Source: JAPLSN01 sp964482955 (GTDB lineage Bacteria > Spirochaetota > Spirochaetia > Treponematales > UBA12059). Taken from it: a stretch of 64,000 nucleotides of DNA. A model generated the notes under the pieces. That model was given only the letters and a program-made list of their open reading frames with translations, did no database searches and was not told where the DNA came from. Of the stretch, positions 23,332-31,110 are shown piece by piece. Numbering within the stretch: the stretch's first letter is position 1; each line of letters opens with the position of its first letter. The position numbers were made by a program, and so were the translations under genes. The DNA is taken from positions 3,684 through 67,683 of the forward strand of contig CAYZZW010000011.1 in assembly GCA_964482955.1 (NCBI GenBank), read 5' to 3'.

Positions 23332-23442
23332 GTGATACCTCTGGAATCCGCGTCCCGAAGGGGCGGAAAAATGCGCTTGACGCGTCCGTGGACGGCCTTC
23401 ACGGCCACCCTTCCCGCTCGAGCGTCCGAAAACGCCCATGAG
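23332..23442 (-). promoter_or_regulatory. Leader of rplU, possible autoregulatory RNA
   Basis: About 110 bases between the predicted start site and rplU. On the minus strand it can form at least two hairpins: GGCCGTG-AAGGCC-type pairing around 23395-23410, and CCGC-CCC-TTC-GGG-AC-GCGG around 23345-23365, the latter just before the ribosome site. Ribosomal-protein leaders of this length often bind the product; no known class is matched by eye. Confidence 0.3.
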
Positions 23443-23448
23443 CGCGGT

Positions 23449-23478
23449 TTTATACTATATAATGCGCCCTCTTGTCAA
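23449..23478 (-). promoter_or_regulatory. Predicted strong promoter of rplU-prp-rpmA
   Basis: Minus strand: consensus -35 TTGACA (23478-23473), 18-base spacer, -10 TATAAA (23454-23449), in an AT-rich island within GC-rich DNA. Start site expected near 23442. Confidence 0.75.
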
Positions 23479-23523
23479 CCGAAGCGATTCCGCCCAGGCG
23501 GGGGTCCGTGAGCCCGGCGCCCC

Positions 23524-23862
23524 TCATTCACCGATCAGGGCCCTGAGCGCCGAAAAGGCGGCGAAGGAAAAACGCACGAGCTTGTGCCGCGACGTCTCGC
23601 CCCTCACGAGCTCGAAATCGGCCTTCGCGCAGCCGAGCGCCTTCGCCAGGTATTTCATGAGCTCGGCGTTGGCCTTGCCCTTTTCCGGCTGCGCGGCGAG
23701 ATGGACGAGCAACGCGCCGTTCCGCACGCCGTCGATCGAGGACGCCTGCATCCCGGGAATGACCTTCAGCTCGGCGAGCACCGAATCGGCGTCGTCCCGA
23801 TACCAGAGCTCCGATTCCGCCGCCTGTATCGGTTCGGGCTTCGGCCCCCGTTTCGTCCCCAT
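23524..23862 (-). CDS. DUF167 (YggU-like) protein
   Basis: 112 residues. The DUF167 core is clear: LKVIPGMQASSIDGVRNGALLVHLAAQPEKGKANAELMKYLAKAL, then a short C-terminus. The family has no established function. ATG 23862 with GGAAGGTGG upstream. It is the last gene of the channel-ligA-paralogue pair operon, 26 bases after the 303-residue membrane protein. Confidence 0.88.
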   Translation of the reverse strand: MGTKRGPKPEPIQAAESELWYRDDADSVLAELKVIPGMQASSIDGVRNGALLVHLAAQPEKGKANAELMKYLAKALGCAKADFELVRGETSRHKLVRFSFAAFSALRALIGE

Positions 23863-23888
23863 ATCCACCTTCCTTTCGCCGCGGCGGT

Positions 23889-24800
23889 TCAGAATCCGCC
23901 CCGATCCTTCATGACGAGGCCGCCCGACTGTTCGGCCCAGATCGTGACGGAATCCCCCGGTTTCATGACGCGGTGCAGCGCGCTGCCGTACAGGCTGCGA
24001 ACGATGCCCGCCTTGCGGCTCGCGTCGTTGTCGCGGAGGAGCGCCGACAGTTCCTCGAGCCGGCGGTCGTACGCGTCGGGCTCGAGGCCGTACACGTCGC
24101 CTCCGTCGCGCCGGTACGCGAAGGGAACTCCCTTCGCGTCGTACAGGTCGAGCGGCACGCCCCGGTCCTGCGCCACTTCCTCGCTGAAGACGCGGTACGG
24201 CAGGGCCAGATTGACGCGCCGGCCGGCTTCGATCTCGCTGTAGTCGAAGTTGCACACGACCGAGTCGACGTAGATGTCGCGCCCCGGCAGTTCGAGTTCC
24301 TGCGTCCCCGCGACCCGATCCGTCCCACCGGCGTAGAAAGTCAACCGGATTCTCGTTTTCCCGTCGCCGTACGAAAGCGCCTCCACCCCGGCAACCCGCG
24401 CGCGCCGGTCCAGGTTCCGCACGACCGTCCTGAGTTCCTGGATGCGGCGCTGGTTCGCCTCGAAATCCTCGAATTTCCTGATGGTCTCCGCGAAGCCGAC
24501 GAGCGCCGCCCCGCCGATCGCGAGGGCGATGAGCACCGGGCCGAACGTGAAGACCTTGCCGAGCGTGGACACGAGTTCGCGCCCCAGGACGAAGGTCGCC
24601 TCGGCCGGCTTGAGCTTCTTGCCCGCAGCGGCGCAGGCCAACGAGCGCTCGCGCACACCGTTCCACACCGAAAGGAGGAAGGCCCCGCCGAGGGCGGCCG
24701 CGAGGAGCGCGCGTCCGAGGGGCTCGAAGACCACGAAGGAGACCGCGTCCGCGAGCGCGAGCACGAGCCGGGAAAGACGCGCGTCGCCCACGTCACTCAC
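23889..24800 (-). CDS. Membrane-anchored protein, larger of two related tandem genes
   Basis: 303 residues, no family recognised. Two hydrophobic stretches: about 35-47 (ALLAAALGGAFLLS) and about 82-102 (GPVLIALAIGGAALVGF), then a predicted coiled coil (ETIRKFEDFEANQRRIQELRTVV, split) and an extracytoplasmic beta-rich domain. The segment ELPGRDIYVDSVV...ALPYRVFSEEVAQDRGVPLDLYDAKGVP aligns with the same place in the next gene, so the two are paralogues. GTG start overlapping the upstream gene's stop by eight bases. Confidence 0.7.
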   Translation of the reverse strand: MSDVGDARLSRLVLALADAVSFVVFEPLGRALLAAALGGAFLLSVWNGVRERSLACAAAGKKLKPAEATFVLGRELVSTLGKVFTFGPVLIALAIGGAALVGFAETIRKFEDFEANQRRIQELRTVVRNLDRRARVAGVEALSYGDGKTRIRLTFYAGGTDRVAGTQELELPGRDIYVDSVVCNFDYSEIEAGRRVNLALPYRVFSEEVAQDRGVPLDLYDAKGVPFAYRRDGGDVYGLEPDAYDRRLEELSALLRDNDASRKAGIVRSLYGSALHRVMKPGDSVTIWAEQSGGLVMKDRGGF

Positions 24801-25401
24801 CCATGATCTCGACGCCGCCCGACGACCGGACGACCACCTTGTAGACGACGCCCGTCTCGAACGTCGCCAGCTTGCCCACTTCGTGGACGGCGTTGCCGAA
24901 GGCGGCGGCCGGCATCTCGGCGTAGGTCGACACCACCGAATAGATGTCCGCGATCGCGTCGCGCTGCCGCTTGTTCGTCGGTTGAGTAAGGATGACGGGG
25001 AAGCCGTTCACGCCGTACGCCTGGGGAAGCGGAGTGCCGTCCTTCGGCGCGATCTCGTTCGTGAACAGGCGGTACGGGAACGCGAGCCGGCCGTCGCGAT
25101 ACGGCACGACGAGGACGTCGACCGAGAGCTCTTGCCCCGGCAGGGTGGCGTCCAGGCGCCCGACCTCGGTGTTCGTGGGGTCGTAGAACTTGACGATCAC
25201 CGTGAGCGAAGTTTCATCGCGCCTGTCCACGACGAAGCGCATCGGCACCGTCTCAGCCTTGAGATCCGTCACTTCGGTCTCGAGGCGGCCGATCTCCACC
25301 TTCTGGTACGACGTGGCCACGACGACGCCGAGGACGGCGGCGGCCACGACGAGAAACGCGATGAGCAGGAACTTCACCCACCCGGAAACCTTTCCTTCCA
25401 T
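24793..25401 (-). CDS. Membrane-anchored protein, smaller of two related tandem genes
   Basis: 202 residues with one N-terminal membrane segment (WVKFLLIAFLVVAAAVLGVVVA), a short coiled coil (IGRLETEVTDLKAE) and a soluble domain. The stretch TLPGQELSVDVLVVPYR...LAFPYRLFTNEIAPKDGTPLPQAYGVNGFP matches the downstream gene's domain. No family recognised. It follows ligA by five bases and overlaps the next gene. Orientation puts the domain outside the cytoplasm if the N-terminus is inside. Confidence 0.7.
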   Translation of the reverse strand: MEGKVSGWVKFLLIAFLVVAAAVLGVVVATSYQKVEIGRLETEVTDLKAETVPMRFVVDRRDETSLTVIVKFYDPTNTEVGRLDATLPGQELSVDVLVVPYRDGRLAFPYRLFTNEIAPKDGTPLPQAYGVNGFPVILTQPTNKRQRDAIADIYSVVSTYAEMPAAAFGNAVHEVGKLATFETGVVYKVVVRSSGGVEIMGE

Positions 25402-25406
25402 ACCGG

Positions 25407-27287
25407 TCAACTCCTTGCGAGCGTGATGAATTCGTCTTCGTCGATGACGGGAATGCCGAGCGACGCGGCTTTGCGGTTCTTCTCCGATCCGGAGGCCTTG
25501 TCGTTCGTCACCAGGTACGACAGCCCCTTGCCCACCGAGCTCTTGATCGATCCGCCGAGTTCCTTGACGAGGGCTTCCGCCTCGCCCCGCTTCATCCCGC
25601 GGAGTTCGCCCGTGAAACAGAAGGATTTCCCCGAAAGCCTTCCGCCGGCTTCCGGCGGGGCGATCGAGACGGCGCCCGAGGCGAGCACCGCGTCCATGTC
25701 GGCCGCGAGCGCGGAAAGCCCGTCGAGAAGCGTCCGCGCGGTGATCTCGCCGAAGCCCTCCACCGCGGACAGCGACTCGATCGTGGCCGCGCGCAGCTTG
25801 TCGAGGGTGTCGAAGCCGGCGAGCGCGGCCTTTTGGGTGATCGTCTCGCCGATGCCCTCGATGTCGAATCCGGCCACGAAAGTAGCGAGGCCGATCCGCG
25901 AGCGCGAGCGGAGGTTGCGGAGTATCTTCGTCGCTATGGTCGGCCCCATGCGGTCGGGGGCAGCGAGTTCGTCTTCGGTCAGCGCGTACAGGTCCGCGAT
26001 CGTCCGCACGCGGCCCGAGTCGAAAAGCTTCCGGAGGACCACGGGGCCGAAGTCCATCACGTTGAGCGTCGAAAGCCATTTCTCGACGCGGTGGAGCGCC
26101 TTCTTCGGGCAGGACGCGTTCGGGCACCAGAGCCTGGTACCGTCGTCGACGAGCGCGGTTCCGCAGGAGCATTCAGACGGCTGCGGGATTGCCGTCGCTC
26201 CCGGGGGATTCTCGACTAGGGCCTCGATCTTGGGGATGATCTCGCCGCGTTTCGTGACGACGATGCGGCTCCCGATCATGAGGCCGAGCGATCTGATGAG
26301 TCCCGGGTTGCAGAGGTTCGCGCGCTGGACGGTCGTGCCCGCGAGGCGCACGGGCTCCATCACGCCGATCGGCGTGTAGATGGCGCCCGACTCGCTCCAC
26401 TCCACGGAACGCAGCGTCGAGATCGCCTCTTCAAGGGAGAATTTGAAGGCGATCTGCTTTTCCGGGCGGGCGCGCCGCATGTCGGCTCGGTCTATTTCGT
26501 CGCCTTTCACCACGAGCCCGTCGATGTCGTAGGGAAGCCCCTCGCGCGCGTCCATCACGCGGGCGCGGTAGTCGATCACGGAGCGGGCTCCCTCGCAGAT
26601 TTCCATGGGCGCCGTCTCGAAGCCCGCGGACGCGAGCCACGCGACCTTTTCGCGCTCGGTGCCGAACGGATCGTTCCCGTCGAGGGCTTCGGCGTCGTAG
26701 GCGATCACGTCGAGGAATTCGCAGCCCGCGCCGTCCTTGCGCTTCATGAGTCCGTTCGCCGCGTTGCGGCAGTTGGCTTTGTCGCTGAAATGTTTCGAGT
26801 GCACTTCGTGGGTCATGACGACCTCGCCGCGAACGCCGCCCGTGAACGCCGTCGGCAGGCGTTTCACGACGCCGCGCATCTTCGCGGCGTTGGGCGTGAT
26901 CTCGTCGCCGATCGCACCGTCGCCGCGCGTGACGGCGCGGACGAAGGCGCCGTTCTCGTACTGCAGTTCGAGGCTCGCGCCGTCGAGCTTGTATTGCACG
27001 AGGAACGTGGAAAACGCCATCTTGGCGGCCCATTTCTCGAACGATTCTGGATCGCTCGCCTTTTCCTGGCTGCCCATCGGCAGCATGTGCGCCACCTTGG
27101 GAAAGCCGTCGGCGGCGTCCGAGCCGATGCGCGCGAGCGCGGGGCTGTCCGGCGCGAGTTCCTTGAGCTCGTCGACGAGGGCGTCGAACTCCGCGTCCGA
27201 GATCTCCGGCTGGCTGTTGTAGTACTTGTCCTGGTGGTACGCGACGAGTTTCTCGAGCTCGGCGACGCGTCCGCTTTTCTTCGCCAT
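25407..27287 (-). CDS. ligA: NAD-dependent DNA ligase
   Basis: Seals nicks using NAD. In order: NMN-binding Ia region (YYNSQPEISDAEFDALVDEL), adenylation domain with the lysine motif YKLDG at about 99-103 and TRGDGAIGDEITPN, OB fold, four-Cys zinc finger (CSCG...CPNASCPKK), HhH region (FDIEGIGETITQKAAL, SAVEGFGEITARTL) and C-terminal BRCT. 626 residues, about 40 shorter than the common form, with HMLPMGSQEKA in place of the usual PMLSL motif; I recall this variant from spirochaetes. Six bases after the channel gene. Confidence 0.94.
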   Translation of the reverse strand: MAKKSGRVAELEKLVAYHQDKYYNSQPEISDAEFDALVDELKELAPDSPALARIGSDAADGFPKVAHMLPMGSQEKASDPESFEKWAAKMAFSTFLVQYKLDGASLELQYENGAFVRAVTRGDGAIGDEITPNAAKMRGVVKRLPTAFTGGVRGEVVMTHEVHSKHFSDKANCRNAANGLMKRKDGAGCEFLDVIAYDAEALDGNDPFGTEREKVAWLASAGFETAPMEICEGARSVIDYRARVMDAREGLPYDIDGLVVKGDEIDRADMRRARPEKQIAFKFSLEEAISTLRSVEWSESGAIYTPIGVMEPVRLAGTTVQRANLCNPGLIRSLGLMIGSRIVVTKRGEIIPKIEALVENPPGATAIPQPSECSCGTALVDDGTRLWCPNASCPKKALHRVEKWLSTLNVMDFGPVVLRKLFDSGRVRTIADLYALTEDELAAPDRMGPTIATKILRNLRSRSRIGLATFVAGFDIEGIGETITQKAALAGFDTLDKLRAATIESLSAVEGFGEITARTLLDGLSALAADMDAVLASGAVSIAPPEAGGRLSGKSFCFTGELRGMKRGEAEALVKELGGSIKSSVGKGLSYLVTNDKASGSEKNRKAASLGIPVIDEDEFITLARS

Positions 27288-27293
27288 CGCCGC

Positions 27294-29189
27294 TCAGTCC
27301 TCCGCGACGACGACGATGCCGTCACCGTCCCCGAAGGCGATCCGGTCGGACTTCCGCGGATTCACGACGACGCCGTAGCCGGCTTCATGGTCCCGCGCGT
27401 CGCGGACCAGCCGGTAACCGATGGCGGTATGCCCGCGTTCGGCGCAGGCCGCGGCCACCGTGTAGAAGTCGATGTCGACACCGGTCTTCACGTAATCGGA
27501 AATCGGCTTGATGTAAATTTCGGAGCCTTCCGGATCGAACAGGTCCCCGAGCACCGGCTCGAGTCCGGGATTTTCCGAGAACTGGGCGACCATGAGGCTC
27601 AGGATGCGGTCACTCACGATAAAATCGTCCGCTTCCGCGACTTCCGCGAGGGCGCGGTTCCGGATGTCGAGAATCTGGCTCGTGAGCGAGAAGGACAGCG
27701 AGCGCGCGTGGGCGATGTCGCGGATATGGATGAGCGACACGAGCGTGCGCGAGTCGGCTTCGTCGGGTGCGTAGGTCGTGTCGTCGCACAGGACGATAAC
27801 GTGTTCCGCCGACTCGAAGCAGAGCGATTCGAGGGTTTCCCGATCGGTCGTGTCGCCCTGGACGTATCGATGCGAGACGTTCCGGAGTCCCGCGGCCAAG
27901 TCGACGAGGAGGAGCTCCGCGTCGGGATTCGAGCCGAGGATGACGACCTCGCTGCCCTTCGCGACATAAGCGTCGAGTTCGCGCACGATCGCGGGCAGGC
28001 GCGAATTCCAGCCGACTACGACGATGCGCTCGGGCGTCGCCGCGCGAGGCGCGGGCGACTTCACGATGGCCGAATCGTCGACGCGCGGGCTCGTCCGGTC
28101 CGGGATGACGGTGTCGTCGTCCTCCGAGATGGCGATAACCTTCCAGCCCGCGCCGATCTTCGTCGCCATGGGCGGATTCACCGCCGGCACACCCTTGTCG
28201 TCGACGAGACCGATGACTGCGCTCGTGCCGTAGCCGAGCACGGCGTCGCGGTAGGTCTTGCCGATTAAGGCGGACGCGTCGGAAAAGTAGATTTCCGCCC
28301 CCTGGAAATCGAGGAGCTCGACGTAGACGTTCGACAAGCCCGTCTGGCGACAGGTTTGCGCGACGACGCGCGGGATGACGTCCTCGACCACGACAGGAGT
28401 CAGGGCGCCGCGCACGGCGATCTTCGAAGGAAGGATATAGTCGCGTTTCGACAGCTTGGCGACCACGGCTTGCGAGCCGTCCGCGCGCAAGCCGCTCTTC
28501 GACACCGCGAGCAGGGTCTTGACGACCGACGCGTCCGGATCGTCCTCCGCGGGGAGCACGATGACGCTCCGCGCCTCGGAAATGTTGGCTATGGCGATGT
28601 CGTCGAGGTCGATGGGAGAACCGGAACGGCACACGATCTTCGTGTTCGCGAGTTCCGGCACGCGGAGGGCGATCTCCTCCTCCATCTCGACCTTGTCGCG
28701 GTCGGCGAGGATGGCGATGCAGGGCTTCCGGCGGTTGCGGTTGGCCTCGACGAGCTGCTCGATGACGGGAAACACCTCGCCCGACCAGCCGAGGATGACG
28801 GTGTGGCCGCGCTCGATCACCGGCGAGCGGCCCTTCCGGAGCTCGTCGAGCTTCGCCTCGAGCGCGTTGTTGAGGATGCCGATGAGCGCGGACAGGACGA
28901 AGATGCCGCCGATCGTTACGCCGAACATGACGAGCCGGAGCAGCCAGCCCGAGTCGCCGCCGACAGCGCCCGAGTCGATGGCGCGGTTCAAGCTGGCCCA
29001 GAGGGCTTCCGCGAGCGTGAAGGTGTTGCCGTCGGCGTCCGCGATCGACAACCCGAAGACGAGCGCCCCGCCCGCCCCGATGATGACGATCGAGACGAGC
29101 GCGAGCCCCGCGATGAGCGCGGGCGTGCCGCGCGCCATGAATTCGTCGAACCGGTATCGCATCCGATCCCTGAAACCGTATCGTGCCAT
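27294..29189 (-). CDS. CASTOR/POLLUX-type ion channel with two RCK-like NAD-binding domains
   Basis: 631 residues from ATG 29189. Two membrane segments (about 23-45 ALIAGLALVSIVIIGAGGAL; about 86-112 LVMFGVTIGGIFVLSALIGIL) flank a pore-like loop TLAEALWASLNRAIDSGA, followed by a Rossmann/RCK domain (HTVILGWSGEVFPVIEQL) and a second one (RIVVVGWNSRLPAIVREL). The architecture fits the CASTOR/POLLUX/DMI1 channel family, whose bacterial members are little studied. The selectivity sequence is not TVGYG, so the ion is uncertain. It leads the operon, and its ATG lies six bases from the -10 box. Confidence 0.85.
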   Translation of the reverse strand: MARYGFRDRMRYRFDEFMARGTPALIAGLALVSIVIIGAGGALVFGLSIADADGNTFTLAEALWASLNRAIDSGAVGGDSGWLLRLVMFGVTIGGIFVLSALIGILNNALEAKLDELRKGRSPVIERGHTVILGWSGEVFPVIEQLVEANRNRRKPCIAILADRDKVEMEEEIALRVPELANTKIVCRSGSPIDLDDIAIANISEARSVIVLPAEDDPDASVVKTLLAVSKSGLRADGSQAVVAKLSKRDYILPSKIAVRGALTPVVVEDVIPRVVAQTCRQTGLSNVYVELLDFQGAEIYFSDASALIGKTYRDAVLGYGTSAVIGLVDDKGVPAVNPPMATKIGAGWKVIAISEDDDTVIPDRTSPRVDDSAIVKSPAPRAATPERIVVVGWNSRLPAIVRELDAYVAKGSEVVILGSNPDAELLLVDLAAGLRNVSHRYVQGDTTDRETLESLCFESAEHVIVLCDDTTYAPDEADSRTLVSLIHIRDIAHARSLSFSLTSQILDIRNRALAEVAEADDFIVSDRILSLMVAQFSENPGLEPVLGDLFDPEGSEIYIKPISDYVKTGVDIDFYTVAAACAERGHTAIGYRLVRDARDHEAGYGVVVNPRKSDRIAFGDGDGIVVVAED

Positions 29190-29195
29190 GCGTCG

Positions 29196-29225
29196 ATTGT
29201 ACGTGCGACCCCTCGTGTTTGTCAA
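29196..29225 (-). promoter_or_regulatory. Predicted promoter of the channel gene, leaderless arrangement
   Basis: Minus strand: consensus -35 TTGACA (29225-29220), 18-base spacer, -10 TACAAT (29201-29196), six bases, then the ATG at 29189. No Shine-Dalgarno sequence. The -35 lies in the first copy of a 34-base direct repeat. Confidence 0.65.
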
Positions 29226-29286
29226 AGCCGTTGCTTTGTCGAACACGTAACCTTGTCAAAGCCGTCGGTTTGTCGGAGCCGTCACC
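29219..29286. repeat. 34-base imperfect direct repeat in a divergent promoter region
   Basis: Two adjacent copies, 29219-29252 and 29253-29286, agree at 28 of 34 positions. Each starts TTGTCAAAGCCGT and contains a second TTTGTCG half-element. The array sits between the channel gene and the MFS gene and covers the channel -35 box. It is placed as an operator would be. Confidence 0.75.
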
Positions 29287-29379
29287 GCATCAGCATCCCT
29301 TGACCACCGCGCCCTTCCCGATCTAGCGTGATGCCGCGCCTCCTTTCCATCCGTCCCTGGAGGCCGGAGAAGAACTTCC

Positions 29380-30552
29380 ATGCGAAACGATCACGCTCCC
29401 CACTCCGCGCGCCTCGCGGTCATCGTCCCGGCGTCATTCATGAACAGCGTCGCCACCGGCCTCATGGGCCTCGGCATGCTGTTCGTGATAAAGGAAGTCT
29501 ATCACGCCCCCGCTTCCGTCGTGGGCGTCTTCGGCGCCCTCTGGTCGGTCTGCTACTTCGCGGGCTGCATCCTCCTCGCCAAGCCCGTTTCGCGCCTCGT
29601 GCCGCGCTTTTGTATGACGGCCGGCCTCGCCGTCACGATCGCCGCGTTTCTCGGCTTCCTCGCGTTCCCCGGTATCGTCACCGCCTTCGCCGCCTACGCC
29701 GTCTTCGGCTTCGCCACCGCCCTCTTCTGGCCGCCGGTCATGGGTTGGCTGTCGCGCGGCGTCGAAGGCAAGGAACTGTCCGTGGCCCAGTCCGCCTTCA
29801 ACTTCGCGTGGAGCTCGGGCGGCATCCTGAGCCCCTTCCTCGCGGGCTTCCTCTCCGAGCGCGGCAAGTTCCTGCCCGTGTGGGTTTCGGTCGCGATCAT
29901 GGCCGTCACCGCCTTCTTCGTGGCCGCGTCGCGCGCGCTGTACCGCGACGAGCACGAACGCCCCGACGAGTCCTCGTCCGGCCACCACTCGTCCATCGCG
30001 GACAACTCGACGCCGCTCCGCTTTCCCGCCTGGGTAGGCGTCTTCGCGATCTACGCGGTCATGGGCGTCGTGTTCAACATCTTCCCCGTCTACGCGCGCG
30101 ACGAGCTCGGCCTTTCCGAATCCGCCACGGGCGGCGTCCTCTCGATGCGCGCCATCTTTACGATGGCCGGCTTCATCCTGCTCGGCCGCTTCACGGGCTG
30201 GCACGGCCGCGTCGCCTTCATCCCCGGAGCGGTCGCCGCCGTCGTCTTCGTCATGGCCGTCCTCGTCGTCTGGCCGCCCCTGAGCGTGTGCGCCTTCCCG
30301 ATCGTCGGGCTCCTCATGTCCGGCTCGTACACCGCGTCGCTTTTCTACGGCGTCTCGGGCGCCGCCGACCGCGACCGCCGCGTCACCATCCACGAAGCCC
30401 TGCTCACCGCCGGCCAGATTCTCGGCTCGGTGGCCGGCGGCTTCCTATACCAGGCCTTCACGATGCGGATCGTCTTCGTGTTCCTCGGCGCCGCGCTGAC
30501 GATCGCGGCGCTGGCGCAGGTGGCGATGTTGCGGAAGCCGGACGGACGTTGA
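29380..30552 (+). CDS. MFS transporter
   Basis: 390 residues, about 11-12 hydrophobic segments with the two six-helix halves split by a hydrophilic loop (RDEHERPDESSSGHHSSIAD, about 190-210). Signature pieces: FVIKEVYHAPASVVGVFGALWSVCYF (early loop), AKPVSRLVPRF (motif-A position, degenerate), FGFATALFWPPVMGWLSR, and GLLMSGSYTASLFYGVSG. The pattern resembles sugar- or drug-type major facilitators; the substrate cannot be told. GGAGAAG precedes the ATG. Divergent from the channel gene, convergent with mfd. Confidence 0.88.
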   Translation: MRNDHAPHSARLAVIVPASFMNSVATGLMGLGMLFVIKEVYHAPASVVGVFGALWSVCYFAGCILLAKPVSRLVPRFCMTAGLAVTIAAFLGFLAFPGIVTAFAAYAVFGFATALFWPPVMGWLSRGVEGKELSVAQSAFNFAWSSGGILSPFLAGFLSERGKFLPVWVSVAIMAVTAFFVAASRALYRDEHERPDESSSGHHSSIADNSTPLRFPAWVGVFAIYAVMGVVFNIFPVYARDELGLSESATGGVLSMRAIFTMAGFILLGRFTGWHGRVAFIPGAVAAVVFVMAVLVVWPPLSVCAFPIVGLLMSGSYTASLFYGVSGAADRDRRVTIHEALLTAGQILGSVAGGFLYQAFTMRIVFVFLGAALTIAALAQVAMLRKPDGR

Positions 30553-30645
30553 AAGGCAACCACGATTCGCAAGCCGCTAACATTCATATGGCGATACGGG
30601 AGAGGTGCGGCATTTTATTGGGACCGAACAGGTCGGGTCCTGTCG

Positions 30646-30699
30646 CTAATAAAGAGCATGGTGTCGTTCGGAGTACCTCGCGATACCATGCTCTTTATT
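30646..30699. repeat. 16-bp perfect inverted repeat with flanking second arm
   Basis: Left arm TAATAAAGAGCATGGT (30646-30661), 22-base loop, right arm ACCATGCTCTTTATTA (30684-30699). Outside it, GTCGGGT (30631-30637) pairs with ACCCGAC (30704-30710), so the whole 80-base block can form an extended cruciform or RNA hairpin. It lies 94 bases past the MFS stop and has no U-tract of terminator type. Confidence 0.85.
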
Positions 30700-30894
30700 A
30701 CGCCACCCGACCCGGCGCATTCGGTTCTAACAAGCTGGCGCCACCTTGCCCCAGTAAGGCCGCACGACGGCAATCATGCCGAACGAGTCGCGGAGGGCTT
30801 TATTCGGCTACGAATCATCAATTTAAATTCCACCCGGCGGTCACATGCGGTTCGTCATCGGGCGCTGAATGCCCTCAGTAGCGCCGCACGCCTC

Positions 30895-30937
30895 GCCAAA
30901 GGCCTTCGTCCTTTGGCGGCGACGAGCTTCGCTCGTC
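30895..30937. repeat. Two adjacent short hairpins
   Basis: GCCAAAGG (30895-30902) pairs with CCTTTGGC (30910-30917); three bases further on, GACGAGC (30921-30927) pairs with GCTCGTC (30931-30937) across TTC. Paired hairpins of this sort are typical of REP-type intergenic repeats. Confidence 0.7.
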
Positions 30938-31024
30938 GACATCCTGATGCGAACGAATCGCGGCAGGCCTTCGCTGGCTAAGGACCGACCCGAAGCTACC
31001 TCTCCTAAACCACTCTTCTCTTCC

Positions 31025-31069
31025 TTCGTGCCCTTCGTGCTGTTCGTGACCTTCATGTCCTTCGTGGTT
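31025..31069. repeat. 9-base tandem repeat (TTCGTGnnn), five copies
   Basis: TTCGTGCCC, TTCGTGCTG, TTCGTGACC, TTCATGTCC, TTCGTGGTT in register. On the minus strand the unit is nnnCACGAA, which would translate as the His-Glu-Gly run often seen in spurious intergenic frames of many bacteria. It begins 42 bases beyond the mfd stop. Confidence 0.85.
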
Positions 31070-31110
31070 GCCTTCTACCGGTTGGTCGGTTTCCCCGGTG
31101 ATCGGCTTTT

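Larger units (their letters stand above)
30553..31110. other. Repeat-rich non-coding stretch between the MFS gene and mfd
   Basis: About 560 bases without a credible gene, visibly poorer in GC than its surroundings (for example AATCATCAATTTAAATTCC). It holds a 16-bp inverted repeat (30646-30699), two adjacent TTC-loop hairpins (30895-30937) and a 9-base tandem repeat (31025-31069). The two flanking genes converge on it. The 107-codon plus-strand frame at 30658-30981 has no ribosome site and begins inside the inverted repeat, so I do not call it a gene. I read the stretch as a degraded mobile or REP-like element. Confidence 0.6.

Noticed and set aside
30620..30740. Possible integron attC site around the inverted repeat and TCTAACAAGC
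   Set aside because: I could not find the matching RYYYAAC and GTTRRRY ends in the right orientation, and no integrase or gene cassette is present.
30658..30981. 107-codon plus-strand frame after the MFS gene
   Set aside because: No ribosome site, starts inside a 16-bp inverted repeat, runs through hairpins, and reads as low-complexity translation of repeats.
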